From positions 1 to 37,735 of IMG/VR virus record IMGVR_UViG_3300042566_001108: DNA of 37,735 nucleotides. The stretch is one strand, 5' to 3'. Positions 15,398 to 23,351 of the stretch are shown here, piece by piece. Every line of letters begins with the position of its first letter. The first letter of the stretch is position 1. Both the position numbers and the translations under genes were made by a program. The notes below the pieces were generated by a model. The model did not search any database and was not told the DNA's origin. It saw only the letters and a program-made list of their open reading frames with translations. The stretch is from a virus.

Positions 15398-15677
15398 AGT
15401 GGCTAAACTTATGAGAGAGAAACGAAGGGAACTTAAAATGTCTCAAAGAGAATTATCTTCTAGAGTTGGATTTTCAACAAAGGAAGGTCAATTTATAAGT
15501 AACGTAGAGCGTCAGAAATGTCAGTTTCCTATTCGCTACATAAGTAAACTTGCAAATGCTCTTGAAGTTTCAGAACAAACCATCATAGAATTAATGGCTC
15601 AAGACTATAAGAACGCAATTATTAAAGAGGTATTAAATGCATCTGAATTATCTAATCAAGCAAATAATCAGCTATGA
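15378..15677 (+). CDS. XRE-type HTH regulator
   Basis: A 99-residue protein whose residues about 8-65 follow the Cro/CI-type fold: LMREKRRELKMSQRELSSRV, then EGQFISNVERQKC and YISKLANALEVSEQTI. It has no protease or dimerisation domain beyond a short C-terminal helix. It begins within the end of the upstream HTH gene. It probably regulates early or late transcription; the GTAC cluster at 12052 is a possible target, by inference. Confidence 0.82.
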   Translation: MIHQSNEVAKLMREKRRELKMSQRELSSRVGFSTKEGQFISNVERQKCQFPIRYISKLANALEVSEQTIIELMAQDYKNAIIKEVLNASELSNQANNQL

Positions 15678-15864
15678 ACATTCATTAGAAAATAAACTCG
15701 ACATGCTAACAGAAATAGCAATCATGACGAGCAATAATAAGGTATTAAAGGCAACTGAAGAGGTCAGACATGAGTTGGTACGTATCGAAAAGAATTCTAA
15801 AGACGGGTCAGACGATATTCGAAGTCACGAACACCCAGGTCACATTAGTAATTTTCAGTTATAG
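15637..15864 (+). CDS. Hypothetical small helical protein
   Basis: A 75-residue protein that begins 41 bases inside the regulator gene. AGAGGTATTAA immediately before its ATG strongly supports this start. The sequence is helical and acidic/basic mixed (HSLENKLDMLTEIAIM), ending in a His-rich polar tail. The function is unknown. Confidence 0.65.
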   Translation: MHLNYLIKQIISYEHSLENKLDMLTEIAIMTSNNKVLKATEEVRHELVRIEKNSKDGSDDIRSHEHPGHISNFQL

Positions 15865-15894
15865 AGAATTAATCAAATTTCTTGAGGCTAACCG

Positions 15895-16272
15895 ATGACA
15901 ATCAGAAAATCAATTTCACACCCAGAATTACTAGTTGGATCAAACGGCTCTATTTATCATGCTGACACTGGTCAAAGAATTAATCTTATTCAAGATCATG
16001 GAACTACTATGCGTGGTCATATGATTGCCTATAAACATCTTGGAAAGACCAAGCAGCTATCAGTTTTAAGGCTAGTCTTTGAAGCTCATATAAAGAAATC
16101 AAAGATACAATATAATGATTATGTGGAAGTCATTGATGGGAATGACTATAACCCTGATGCAAGTAACTTAACCACAGGGTCAAGGTATAGAAAACCGGCT
16201 AAGAAAACTAAGACCAACAAAGATGGCGAAGCTTACTCTACATGGATGGGTATTGATGAGGTATATTGCTAA
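15895..16272 (+). CDS. HNH/NUMOD-like DNA-binding protein lacking a clear catalytic centre
   Basis: A 125-residue protein with GAGG before the ATG. The segment SNGSIYHADTGQRINLIQDH, then KTKQLSVLRLVFEAHI and DYVEVIDGNDYNPDASNL follows the layout of NUMOD4/HNH proteins, where the last part would hold HxDgNxxNN. Here the catalytic His is replaced (VIDGNDYN), so nuclease activity is doubtful. It may be a degenerate homing endonuclease now used for DNA binding. This is inference from pattern similarity. Confidence 0.55.
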   Translation: MTIRKSISHPELLVGSNGSIYHADTGQRINLIQDHGTTMRGHMIAYKHLGKTKQLSVLRLVFEAHIKKSKIQYNDYVEVIDGNDYNPDASNLTTGSRYRKPAKKTKTNKDGEAYSTWMGIDEVYC

Positions 16273-16283
16273 AGGGGTATTAA

Positions 16284-16589
16284 ATGAACGATAAAGACAA
16301 AGAAGCATTTGAGAAGTGGGAGCTAGATTATTTTGGACAAAATGATAATTGCCCTCACTATATGTTACATATCAAAAATACATGGCAAGCCGCTTGTGAG
16401 TATAAGCAAAAAGATTATAAAACAATATTGGATGCTATGTATTTGATAAGCCAAAATTATAAAAACCTGGAAGCCAAAAATAAAAAGTTAAAAGATGCTC
16501 TTGAGAATTGTTTGATAATGAGTCCATTAGACCCATTTGAGAGAGGTGACATGATTAGAGAAGCACTAAAAGAAATACCAATTGAGTAA
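16284..16589 (+). CDS. Hypothetical protein
   Basis: A 101-residue protein with AGGGGTATTAA before its ATG. It starts with DKEAFEKWELDYFG and has WQAACEYKQKDY, a layout common in small phage proteins of unknown role; the second half is a helical or coiled segment (YKNLEAKNKKLKDALENC). No enzymatic motif is seen. Confidence 0.7.
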   Translation: MNDKDKEAFEKWELDYFGQNDNCPHYMLHIKNTWQAACEYKQKDYKTILDAMYLISQNYKNLEAKNKKLKDALENCLIMSPLDPFERGDMIREALKEIPIE

Positions 16590-16664
16590 CCGAAAGGTTT
16601 GGTTTAACAAAACTGCCGTGATTTTGTGTGTGTCCTCATTGCTCAATGTGGGGAATATTTAAAT

Positions 16665-16937
16665 ATGAAAAACTACAAATCAAATAAGCCATGTATTGCG
16701 TGTGGTGAGTCTAAAGATGGATTTGTCTGTTTTCATCACGTGAAGACTAGAAAATCAGGCGGAACAGATGAGGAACATAATCTAATGCCTTTATGCGCTT
16801 GGTGTCACACAACGATTCATAAGATTGGATTGGTTACGATGGCAAAAAAGCATGTCTCAATTCATAATTGGCTAGTAAAGAACGGTTGGGAGTTTCATAT
16901 GGGCAAATGGATACTTTTAAAGGAAAACAATGATTAA
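16665..16937 (+). CDS. HNH endonuclease-like protein
   Basis: A 90-residue protein with a compact HNH motif: CIAC near residues 10-13, FHHVKTRKSGGTDEEHNLMP (His24/His25, Asn39) and CAWCHTTIH (Cys44, Cys47, His48, His52). All metal and catalytic positions are present. I start it at ATG 16665 (GGGG 11 bases upstream) rather than at an upstream frame extension from 16626 that lacks a site. Its end overlaps the methyltransferase start by 8 bases, which could indicate a linked nuclease/methylase pair. Confidence 0.78.
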   Translation: MKNYKSNKPCIACGESKDGFVCFHHVKTRKSGGTDEEHNLMPLCAWCHTTIHKIGLVTMAKKHVSIHNWLVKNGWEFHMGKWILLKENND

Positions 16938-17685
16938 TTTGATGCATGGTGATTGCTTAGAGTTAATGAAATCAATATCAGACAAGTCTATTGACATGGT
17001 TTTGACTGACCCGCCATATGGGACAACGGCTTGTAAATGGGACGTTGTTATTCCGTTTGAATTAATGTGGGAACAAATCAGAAGGGCAACCAAACCAAAG
17101 GGCGCAATTTTATTGTTTGGAAGTGAGCCTTTCAGTTCACATTTAAGAATAAGTAATTTAAAAATGTTTAAGCATGATCTAGTGTGGGAAAAAGACAAGC
17201 CATCGGGTTTCTTAAACGCAAAAAAATATCACATGAAATATTATGAAATGATCCATCTTTTTTGTAATGGAGTTCCCCTATATAATCCACAATTCATTTC
17301 AGCAAAACCCATGAACACAGTTTATTATGGAGGTAATTCAAAAAGTGATAATTATGGAAATTATAAAAAGGTAGAAAATACAAGAAAAAATACAGATATC
17401 AGATACCCGAAAGACGTTTTAAAATTTAACACTGTTAATGGTCAATCAAAGGAAAAATTTCATCCAACTCAAAAACCTGTACCTCTTCTTGAATACTTAA
17501 TCAAAACATACACACTAGAAAATGAAACCGTCCTAGACTTTACCATGGGCAGCGGCTCAACTGGTGTGGCTTGCAAAAATCTTAATCGAAAATTTATTGG
17601 AATTGAAAAGGATGAAAAATACTTTGAGATTGCTAAAAATAGAATAGAAAGTCACAATTCACAGGGACTAGGTTCATCAGAATAA
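16930..17685 (+). CDS. DNA methyltransferase (DPPY type)
   Basis: A 251-residue AdoMet-dependent DNA methylase. The catalytic DPPY lies at residues 27-30, the phrase HPTQKP at 178-183, and the AdoMet-binding DFTMGSGSTG at 203-212, so the motif order (catalytic first, AdoMet site last) is that of beta-class adenine-N6 or cytosine-N4 methylases. The variable region between (about 95-175) would recognise the target. It probably protects phage DNA from host restriction or pairs with the HNH protein encoded just upstream. No standard restriction endonuclease gene is seen. Confidence 0.92.
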   Translation: MINLMHGDCLELMKSISDKSIDMVLTDPPYGTTACKWDVVIPFELMWEQIRRATKPKGAILLFGSEPFSSHLRISNLKMFKHDLVWEKDKPSGFLNAKKYHMKYYEMIHLFCNGVPLYNPQFISAKPMNTVYYGGNSKSDNYGNYKKVENTRKNTDIRYPKDVLKFNTVNGQSKEKFHPTQKPVPLLEYLIKTYTLENETVLDFTMGSGSTGVACKNLNRKFIGIEKDEKYFEIAKNRIESHNSQGLGSSE

Positions 17686-17897
17686 ATGATAATTGTCTCT
17701 GGTAGGTTGTCAGGCGTTCCAAGCTCCCAATGATATGACTCGGCTTCAGATCCTTCATAACTTTCAGAATAACTTGATTCTATACTGGAATTAGTATTTT
17801 CTTCTTTTATACTGTAATCCGAATAAATAGCTTGTAATAGATAATCATTAGGGTAGAAAACTGGCATTGATAGAATAAAAACTATAATATTCTTCAT
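17652..17897 (-). CDS. Possible small secreted or membrane-anchored acidic protein
   Basis: An 81-residue leftward ORF in a gap between rightward genes, overlapping the methylase end by 34 bases. It has an N-terminal hydrophobic start (MKNIIVFILSMPVF) and a Ser/Glu-rich tail (SSYSESYEGSEAESYHWE). No strong ribosome-binding site is visible, but the sequence ACCATGTAAA at 17924-17933 upstream repeats the -35 region of the main leftward promoter. A stand-alone gene of this type could be a moron-like insertion. It may not be expressed. Confidence 0.45.
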   Translation of the reverse strand: MKNIIVFILSMPVFYPNDYLLQAIYSDYSIKEENTNSSIESSYSESYEGSEAESYHWELGTPDNLPETIIIYSDEPSPCEL

Positions 17898-17999
17898 TTT
17901 TATAGGATAAACCCTATTGACGAACCATGTAAAGATTACTTAGTCTGAGAATAAGAGTCGGTGACTCGCAACCAGAATCCAGTGGATTGAGGTTTATTT

Positions 18000-18179
18000 A
18001 TGGAAGAAATTGGTGCAATTAACGCTATTCTTAGCGCAATCAAGACACGTGTTGACGGTTCAGTCAGCATCACAATCGAAGCAAACCCAAGCGAAATAGA
18101 AGTAATTAATAAGCTAATGCAGTCTTATTTGATTGATAAGCGAGTCTTTACTGTCGCATTTATTCGGGTGGATGAATGA
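18000..18179 (+). CDS. Small hypothetical protein upstream of terminase
   Basis: A 59-residue protein with GAGGTTTATTT before ATG 18000 and a stop overlapping the small terminase start (ATGA). It reads as a small alpha/beta fold (TRVDGSVSITIEANPSEIEV). The coupling and normal codon use support it. It is the first gene of the packaging and head block, about 100 bases after a TTGACG (17917) that could be a -35 box, although no good -10 follows. Confidence 0.7.
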   Translation: MEEIGAINAILSAIKTRVDGSVSITIEANPSEIEVINKLMQSYLIDKRVFTVAFIRVDE

Positions 18180-18610
18180 AAAAGCATCCAGGTGGAAGAC
18201 CTTCAGATTATGATCCTAGACATATAACTGAAATGTTAGAGTTCTTTCAAAATTGGGAACCATTTAGAGAAGTTGAAAAAGAAATTGCCTCAGGTGGGCG
18301 AAAAGTTGTGATTAAAGAACGCCTTGTAAACTATCCGCCAACACTAAACAAATATGCAATTAAGCTTGGAATAGACAGAACCACCCTTAAAAGATGGGCG
18401 GAAGAACACCCAGAGTTTTGCATCACATATAAAGCGTGTAAGACAATTCAGGAAGAATGGCTGTCAGACAGAGGAACGACTGGAGAGTATCACGCAGGGT
18501 TTACTCAATTAATGCTAACAAACCATTCAGATATTAAGCAAAAGATCACGCATGAAGTAGAATCTTCAAAGATTGAAATTAACATTGATAAGAAAGATAG
18601 TGATTTATGA
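18176..18610 (+). CDS. terS: Terminase small subunit
   Basis: A 144-residue protein: GGRPSDYDPRHITEMLEFF at the N-terminus, a helix-turn-helix in the middle (LNKYAIKLGIDRTTLKRWAE) and EEHPEF followed by a helical oligomerisation-like segment, typical of small terminase subunits that recognise the packaging site. It is followed by an inserted HNH gene and then the large subunit. Start and stop overlap neighbours by four bases each. Confidence 0.82.
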   Translation: MKKHPGGRPSDYDPRHITEMLEFFQNWEPFREVEKEIASGGRKVVIKERLVNYPPTLNKYAIKLGIDRTTLKRWAEEHPEFCITYKACKTIQEEWLSDRGTTGEYHAGFTQLMLTNHSDIKQKITHEVESSKIEINIDKKDSDL

Positions 18611-19107
18611 TTGAAACATGGAAAAGAATTAATGAAACAGACTATGAGGTTTCTAGTTTTGGTTTGGTAAGACATATAAAAAATGGAATTAAAAAAATAA
18701 ACATTCACAAAAATGGTTATGCATCAGTCTCTATTTGGTCAAAAGGAAAAGAAAAAAGGCTGTTGGTTCATAGATTGGTTGCAATGTCTTTTATTGGGGA
18801 TATTAAAGATTTGGAAGTAAATCATAAAGATTTTAATAAGCTTAATAACTCTGTTGATAACTTAGAAATTGTAACATCGGCTCAAAACATTAAACACGCA
18901 AAAGACGGTAAACGATTTAAGGGAAACAAATTGATTTCGGGAGAAAAAAACCCTTCAGCAAAACTAACAATTGAAGAAGTTTTGATAATTAGAAAAATGA
19001 AATCTAATGGCTCCAAATATGCTGAAATTCTTTCAAGGTTTAATATAAAAAAATCACAGCTTACAAATATAGTTTCTGGGAAATCATGGAAAAATGTTCC
19101 AGTTTAG
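18607..19107 (+). CDS. Homing-endonuclease-like HNH protein (NUMOD4 type) between terminase genes
   Basis: A 166-residue protein with a NUMOD4 start (WKRINETDYEVSSFGLVRH), a NUMOD/HNH core (LLVHRLVAMSFIG, then VNHKDFNKLNNSVDNLEIVT, giving the HKDxNxxNN signature) and a C-terminal helix-turn-helix (RKMKSNGSKYAEILSRFNI) for DNA targeting. These are free-standing homing nucleases. It overlaps the small terminase stop by four bases and the large terminase start by 14, so it sits between the subunits without breaking either. Its coding sequence is more A-rich than the flanking genes. Confidence 0.85.
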   Translation: MIETWKRINETDYEVSSFGLVRHIKNGIKKINIHKNGYASVSIWSKGKEKRLLVHRLVAMSFIGDIKDLEVNHKDFNKLNNSVDNLEIVTSAQNIKHAKDGKRFKGNKLISGEKNPSAKLTIEEVLIIRKMKSNGSKYAEILSRFNIKKSQLTNIVSGKSWKNVPV

Positions 19108-20359
19108 AAAAACTGATAAACAGGTAGAGGCAATAAACAAGTTATCTGGCAAAGCTAGACACATAATGCTTTATGGTGGATCTAGGTCGGGAAAAACGTT
19201 TATTTCAGTTTACGCAATCATTGTTAGAGCTTGCAAAATAAAATCTAGGCACGTTATTTTAAGGCTAAACTTTAACCACATTAAGACATCAATTTGGCTC
19301 GATACTCTTCCAAAGGTTTTAAAGATTGCATTTCCAAACTTACCAGTTGAATGGAACAAGTCAGACTATTACGTCACACTTCCAAATGGATCTGAAATAT
19401 GGGTTGCTGGATTGGATGACGAGAAAAGGGTAGAAAAGATTTTAGGTAAGGAGTATTCAACAATTTATTTTAATGAATGCTCTCAAATACCGCACAAATC
19501 AATTCAAATTGCTCTTACCAGGTTAGCTGAAAAAAATGACTTAAGAAAGAAAGCTTATTATGACGAAAATCCACCATCAAAAAAGCATTGGTCATATTGG
19601 TTGTTTATTAAAAAACTAGATCCTGTTGATAACGTACCGATAGAATCAGATAAATATGATTCACTTATAATGAACCCCAAAGATAATATTGAAAACATTG
19701 ATGAGGATTATATTTCTGAAGTTTTAGATAACTTATCGGAAACACAAAAGAAAAGATTTAGAGATGGCGAGTTTACCTCTGATGATGACGGGGTTGCATA
19801 CTATTCTTTTGATAGAGAAAAGCATGTTTGCGAGATACCTAAAAAGGCTCTTGTTGGTCAAAGACTTGTTGGCATGGACTTTAACGTACAGCCAATGACT
19901 GCCGTTGTGTGTCATTATTCCAACAAGATTTTTCATATATTTGACGAAGTGTTTTTAGAAAACTCCGATACTTTTAAGATTACCGATCATTTAATAAGAA
20001 ACGGTCATAAAGGGGCTAGTATTTTCCCAGACTCAACAGGAAAAAATAGAAAGACTTCAGGTAAGTCGGATCATCACATTTTACAGGAAGCAGGATTTAA
20101 TGTTCAATATACTAGAAACCCATTAGTAATTGATCGGGTTAATAATATAAACAGGCTTCTCATGGAAGGTAGAATTGTGATTTCTCCAAACTGTAAAAAG
20201 TTAATAAATGACCTTGAGAAAGTTAGCTGGAAAGATGGTCAGTTAGACCAAAAAACAGATAAGATGCTTACACATATTACGGACGCTTTAGGGTATTTGT
20301 GTTGGGCAATTGAACCACTTAAAGAAAAGCAGCCTGAATCTAAATTTACTCAACTATAG
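19094..20359 (+). CDS. terL: Terminase large subunit
   Basis: A 421-residue DNA-packaging motor. The Walker A motif GGSRSGKT is at residues 28-35, Walker B with the catalytic Glu (TIYFNECSQ) at 123-131, and the nuclease acidic residues are in VGMDFNVQ (Asp262), IFPDSTGK (Asp313) and ITDALGYL (Asp397). It translocates DNA into the prohead and cuts it. The start is within the end of the homing-type gene; the site before the ATG (TGGAAAA) is weak, so translation is probably coupled. Confidence 0.95.
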   Translation: MFQFRKTDKQVEAINKLSGKARHIMLYGGSRSGKTFISVYAIIVRACKIKSRHVILRLNFNHIKTSIWLDTLPKVLKIAFPNLPVEWNKSDYYVTLPNGSEIWVAGLDDEKRVEKILGKEYSTIYFNECSQIPHKSIQIALTRLAEKNDLRKKAYYDENPPSKKHWSYWLFIKKLDPVDNVPIESDKYDSLIMNPKDNIENIDEDYISEVLDNLSETQKKRFRDGEFTSDDDGVAYYSFDREKHVCEIPKKALVGQRLVGMDFNVQPMTAVVCHYSNKIFHIFDEVFLENSDTFKITDHLIRNGHKGASIFPDSTGKNRKTSGKSDHHILQEAGFNVQYTRNPLVIDRVNNINRLLMEGRIVISPNCKKLINDLEKVSWKDGQLDQKTDKMLTHITDALGYLCWAIEPLKEKQPESKFTQL

Positions 20360-20367
20360 GATTAAAT

Positions 20368-21711
20368 ATGCTTAAACAGAAAAGAAAACAGATTATCGAA
20401 TACATTAAAGCTCATCGTGAGTTTTTAAAACTTAACTCAGAAGCTTTAGATATTTACGAAGGTAATTTACTTCCTTACGTTGATAACATTTTAAGGTCTT
20501 CATTATCCGCCACTTATTACAATTCAATTAAAGATAGAGTGTTGCCTATTAATATCCTGCAAAGATTCATTGATAAGGTATCAACTACCTACTCGAAACC
20601 ACCAATTAGATCGGCAGAAGATGAAAGAACATCGGAGTTTGTTAGCTTCTATGAGAAAGCATTGAACATTAATAACTCTGGGAACATTGCTGATGTTTAC
20701 TCGCACCTATTTAAAGGGTTTGCATGGGAGCCGTACATTAATAAGAACGGAAAACCAGCATTAAGAGAGCTACCTTTTAACTCATTCCTAGTTATGTCTG
20801 ACTCTATGGTGAACCCAGAAGAAGAGACAGTCTTTATTAAGTTCATGGGTAAACAAACTAATGATGATGACTCAATGCTATTGTTTGTTTATACGGATGA
20901 AGAGTTCGATGCTTTTTATATGAACGGAACTGAAGCATCTCAGTACTTAGTAGAAAATCAAGGTGTGAATGTAATCGGAACAATCCCTTTTATTTACGGA
21001 AAGAGACAAAAAAATAGACTAATACCAGTGATTGATACCGACATGCTTGCGATCACTAAAGCTATTCCTTGCATGATTACAGACGGGGCAGGGGCCCAGC
21101 TTTACCAGTCATTCAGCATAATTTATGGTATTGATATTTCTGCTGAGAATTTAAAAATGTCACCAAATGCCCTTTGGTCTATTAAGTCAGATCGGGAGAG
21201 TGATAAGAATCCACAACTAGGAATATTACAACCAAGTGCTGACACCGATAAGATTCTTCAGTTTATTTCAACTACATTTGCTCTTTGGTTAGAGACTAAA
21301 GGTGTTCGTGTTGGTTCTGTTGGGACAACCGATGGGGCAAATTTGTCTAGCGGTATCTCTAAGATCATTGATGAAATGGACGTTTGGGAGCTTAAAAAGA
21401 AATCACAAGCTTGGTTTAAACAAGATGAAGAAGAACTTTGGAATGTTAAACTTCCTAAGATCCACAATTATTGGATTAAATCAGGTCAAGTTCAACCGTC
21501 ATTATTGCCGCCAATTATGCCCGATGAGTTAGAGGTTAGTGTTGACTTTGAAGCACCTAAACCAATGATCTCTAGATCAGAAGAAATTGCACAAATTAAG
21601 TCTGAACTAGAACTAGGAACAATGACAATTGAGCAAGCAATTAAGAAACTACACCCAGAAATGGATGATGCCATGATTGCCGAGACTGTTGGAAATAGAG
21701 CGTTATTATAA
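20368..21711 (+). CDS. Portal protein (SPP1 gp6-like)
   Basis: A 447-residue protein with AGGA before the ATG. It follows the large terminase and shows the usual portal pattern: an N-terminal helical region (YEGNLLPYVDNILRSSLS), LQRFIDKVSTTYSKPPIR, a central crown/wing region and a C-terminal helical part ending with a Glu-rich tail. Size and position fit the dodecameric portal that docks the terminase and forms the DNA channel. It overlaps the next gene by one base. Confidence 0.87.
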   Translation: MLKQKRKQIIEYIKAHREFLKLNSEALDIYEGNLLPYVDNILRSSLSATYYNSIKDRVLPINILQRFIDKVSTTYSKPPIRSAEDERTSEFVSFYEKALNINNSGNIADVYSHLFKGFAWEPYINKNGKPALRELPFNSFLVMSDSMVNPEEETVFIKFMGKQTNDDDSMLLFVYTDEEFDAFYMNGTEASQYLVENQGVNVIGTIPFIYGKRQKNRLIPVIDTDMLAITKAIPCMITDGAGAQLYQSFSIIYGIDISAENLKMSPNALWSIKSDRESDKNPQLGILQPSADTDKILQFISTTFALWLETKGVRVGSVGTTDGANLSSGISKIIDEMDVWELKKKSQAWFKQDEEELWNVKLPKIHNYWIKSGQVQPSLLPPIMPDELEVSVDFEAPKPMISRSEEIAQIKSELELGTMTIEQAIKKLHPEMDDAMIAETVGNRALL

Positions 21712-22226
21712 TGGCAAAGCTTTCTATCAAGATCCCATTTACTCAACCGATTAAGCCTAAAGAAAGGGTGAAGATTGCTGATGCGCTACTGACTCACATT
21801 GTTGGTAGAACGATGGCTGGACTTGATAGAGACAACAATAAATTTGCTAAATACACAAAGAAATATGCAGAAGAAAAAGGTGTTGGTGTCAGTGATGTTG
21901 ATCTTCTTTTATCTGGTGAAATGCTTTCGGAGCTACAAGTTTTAAAGGTAGACGCAAATGGTGTTGAGATTGGTTACAAAGGAAGTAAAGACCTTATTGG
22001 CAAAGTCGAAGGGAATATTTTAGGCACTTATGGACAACCAGAACCAATACCAGGAAAAGCACGTGACTTTCTCGGAATATTGCCAGACGACGTGGAAGTT
22101 ATCATTGATTCATATATTGACGAGGATCTTAAGGATCTTAGTGAGGAAGAGTTAGACGCAATTGCTAGGGATGCGGCGAGAGAAATATTAGGTGACATAC
22201 AATTCGATACGGAAATTGATGAGTAA
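21711..22226 (+). CDS. Head completion / tail completion-like protein
   Basis: A 171-residue protein beginning at the portal stop. The phrase SDVDLLLSGEMLSELQVLK, then a glycine-bearing strand region and ARDFLGILPDDVE resemble small phage proteins of the Mu gpG/tail-completion type. The C-terminus is acidic and helical. The connector role is inferred from pattern and context. Confidence 0.6.
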   Translation: MAKLSIKIPFTQPIKPKERVKIADALLTHIVGRTMAGLDRDNNKFAKYTKKYAEEKGVGVSDVDLLLSGEMLSELQVLKVDANGVEIGYKGSKDLIGKVEGNILGTYGQPEPIPGKARDFLGILPDDVEVIIDSYIDEDLKDLSEEELDAIARDAAREILGDIQFDTEIDE

Positions 22227-22707
22227 GAAACTAGAACAATTATCTAAACAACTTCAGGTGAAGATTAAACTAGCACAAGTAAAGGCAGCTAGGGAAATTG
22301 CCGCATTGATTCCAGAGTTGATTAAGTTAAGAACAAGAAGTGCTGGCGATGGTGTTGATGGCCCATTAAAAGCACTTGAACCATCAACAAAGAAATCTAG
22401 GGAAAGATACAAAGATAATCTTCATCCCGATACCTCACCAAACGAATCAAACTTGACAGCTACAGGACAATTACTGGATTCTATTAAAGGTAAGAACATA
22501 GGAACAAAAGTTATTATTGAACCATCTAAAGGTAAACGCAAAGGCGAGCTTTATGGTGGCAAATCAACGCTTTCTAACAGGGAAGTTTTGAAATATGTCG
22601 AGCTTAATGGGCGAAAGTTTCATGAGCTATCGAACGAAGAAAGAGAAGAGATTATTAAAATAGTTGAGCAAATAATTAAGGATGAGATTAGTAGTGTCAT
22701 AAAATAA
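22219..22707 (+). CDS. Structural protein (neck or head completion)
   Basis: A 162-residue basic protein. I start it at ATG 22219, within the end of the previous gene, because a start at 22192 lacks a site and would add nine atypical residues. It contains IKLRTRSAGDGVDGPLKAL and SPNESNLTATGQLLDSIKGK, a pattern seen in small proteins between portal and scaffold genes of siphoviruses. The exact role is unknown. Confidence 0.65.
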   Translation: MSKKLEQLSKQLQVKIKLAQVKAAREIAALIPELIKLRTRSAGDGVDGPLKALEPSTKKSRERYKDNLHPDTSPNESNLTATGQLLDSIKGKNIGTKVIIEPSKGKRKGELYGGKSTLSNREVLKYVELNGRKFHELSNEEREEIIKIVEQIIKDEISSVIK

Positions 22708-22740
22708 TTGACACCTTACCGAAACAGGGGGATTCTATTT

Positions 22741-23334
22741 ATGTCAGATCAAACAGGAGTCAGTGACTCCACTCAAGCGAACAGTGTTCAGACTGAGACA
22801 AGAACTGCGAACGATGTTGTTAAGTATGAGACTTACTCAAAAGTCTTATCTGAAGCAAAAAAGCTCAAAGAGAAAGTCAAAGAATACGAAACTGCTCTTC
22901 AACAATCTCAAGAGCAAAAACTTAAAGAACAAAATGAATGGAAGGCTTTAGCTGAGCAGTATAAGTCAAAGCTAGACCAAACATCACATGTTCTACAAGA
23001 GCAAGAAAAGAGCATCGTAAACGGTTTAAAGTTTCATGAATTTGAGAAGCATCTTGGCGGTAAACTTAAGGATAAAGATTACGCCACGTTTGTTGAGTTT
23101 GATAGGATTGTACTGAACCCAGAGACAAAACAAGTTGATGAGGACTCAGTCAAATCGGTTGCTGCGGATTTCATTAAGAAACACGCAAGTTTAGTGGAAT
23201 TTCAAGGATCTGGAAAACTACCAAACCAAGCAGCAAAAAACTACATTCCAATGGGCAAATCAGTAAGTGATATGACCTCGGATGAATTACAAAAACACAT
23301 CCTGCAATTAGCAGCGATTGGAAAAATTAAATAA
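22741..23334 (+). CDS. Putative scaffolding protein
   Basis: A 197-residue protein. The start is ATG 22741, preceded by GGGGGA, not the upstream in-frame ATG-like codon at 22708. It is highly charged and helical with a long coiled-coil region (about residues 25-90; EAKKLKEKVKEYETALQQSQ) and a folded C-terminal part. Position immediately upstream of the capsid gene and composition are those of a scaffold that templates prohead assembly. Confidence 0.8.
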   Translation: MSDQTGVSDSTQANSVQTETRTANDVVKYETYSKVLSEAKKLKEKVKEYETALQQSQEQKLKEQNEWKALAEQYKSKLDQTSHVLQEQEKSIVNGLKFHEFEKHLGGKLKDKDYATFVEFDRIVLNPETKQVDEDSVKSVAADFIKKHASLVEFQGSGKLPNQAAKNYIPMGKSVSDMTSDELQKHILQLAAIGKIK

Positions 23335-23351
23335 CAAATAGGGAGACAAAT

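Noticed and set aside
17941-18000. tRNA-like segment with GACTCGCAACCAGAATCC
   Set aside because: No acceptor stem, D-loop or T-loop consensus can be arranged around it.
18607-19107. Group I intron splitting a terminase gene
   Set aside because: Small and large terminase frames are both complete, and no intron core pairing is needed; the nuclease gene is free-standing.
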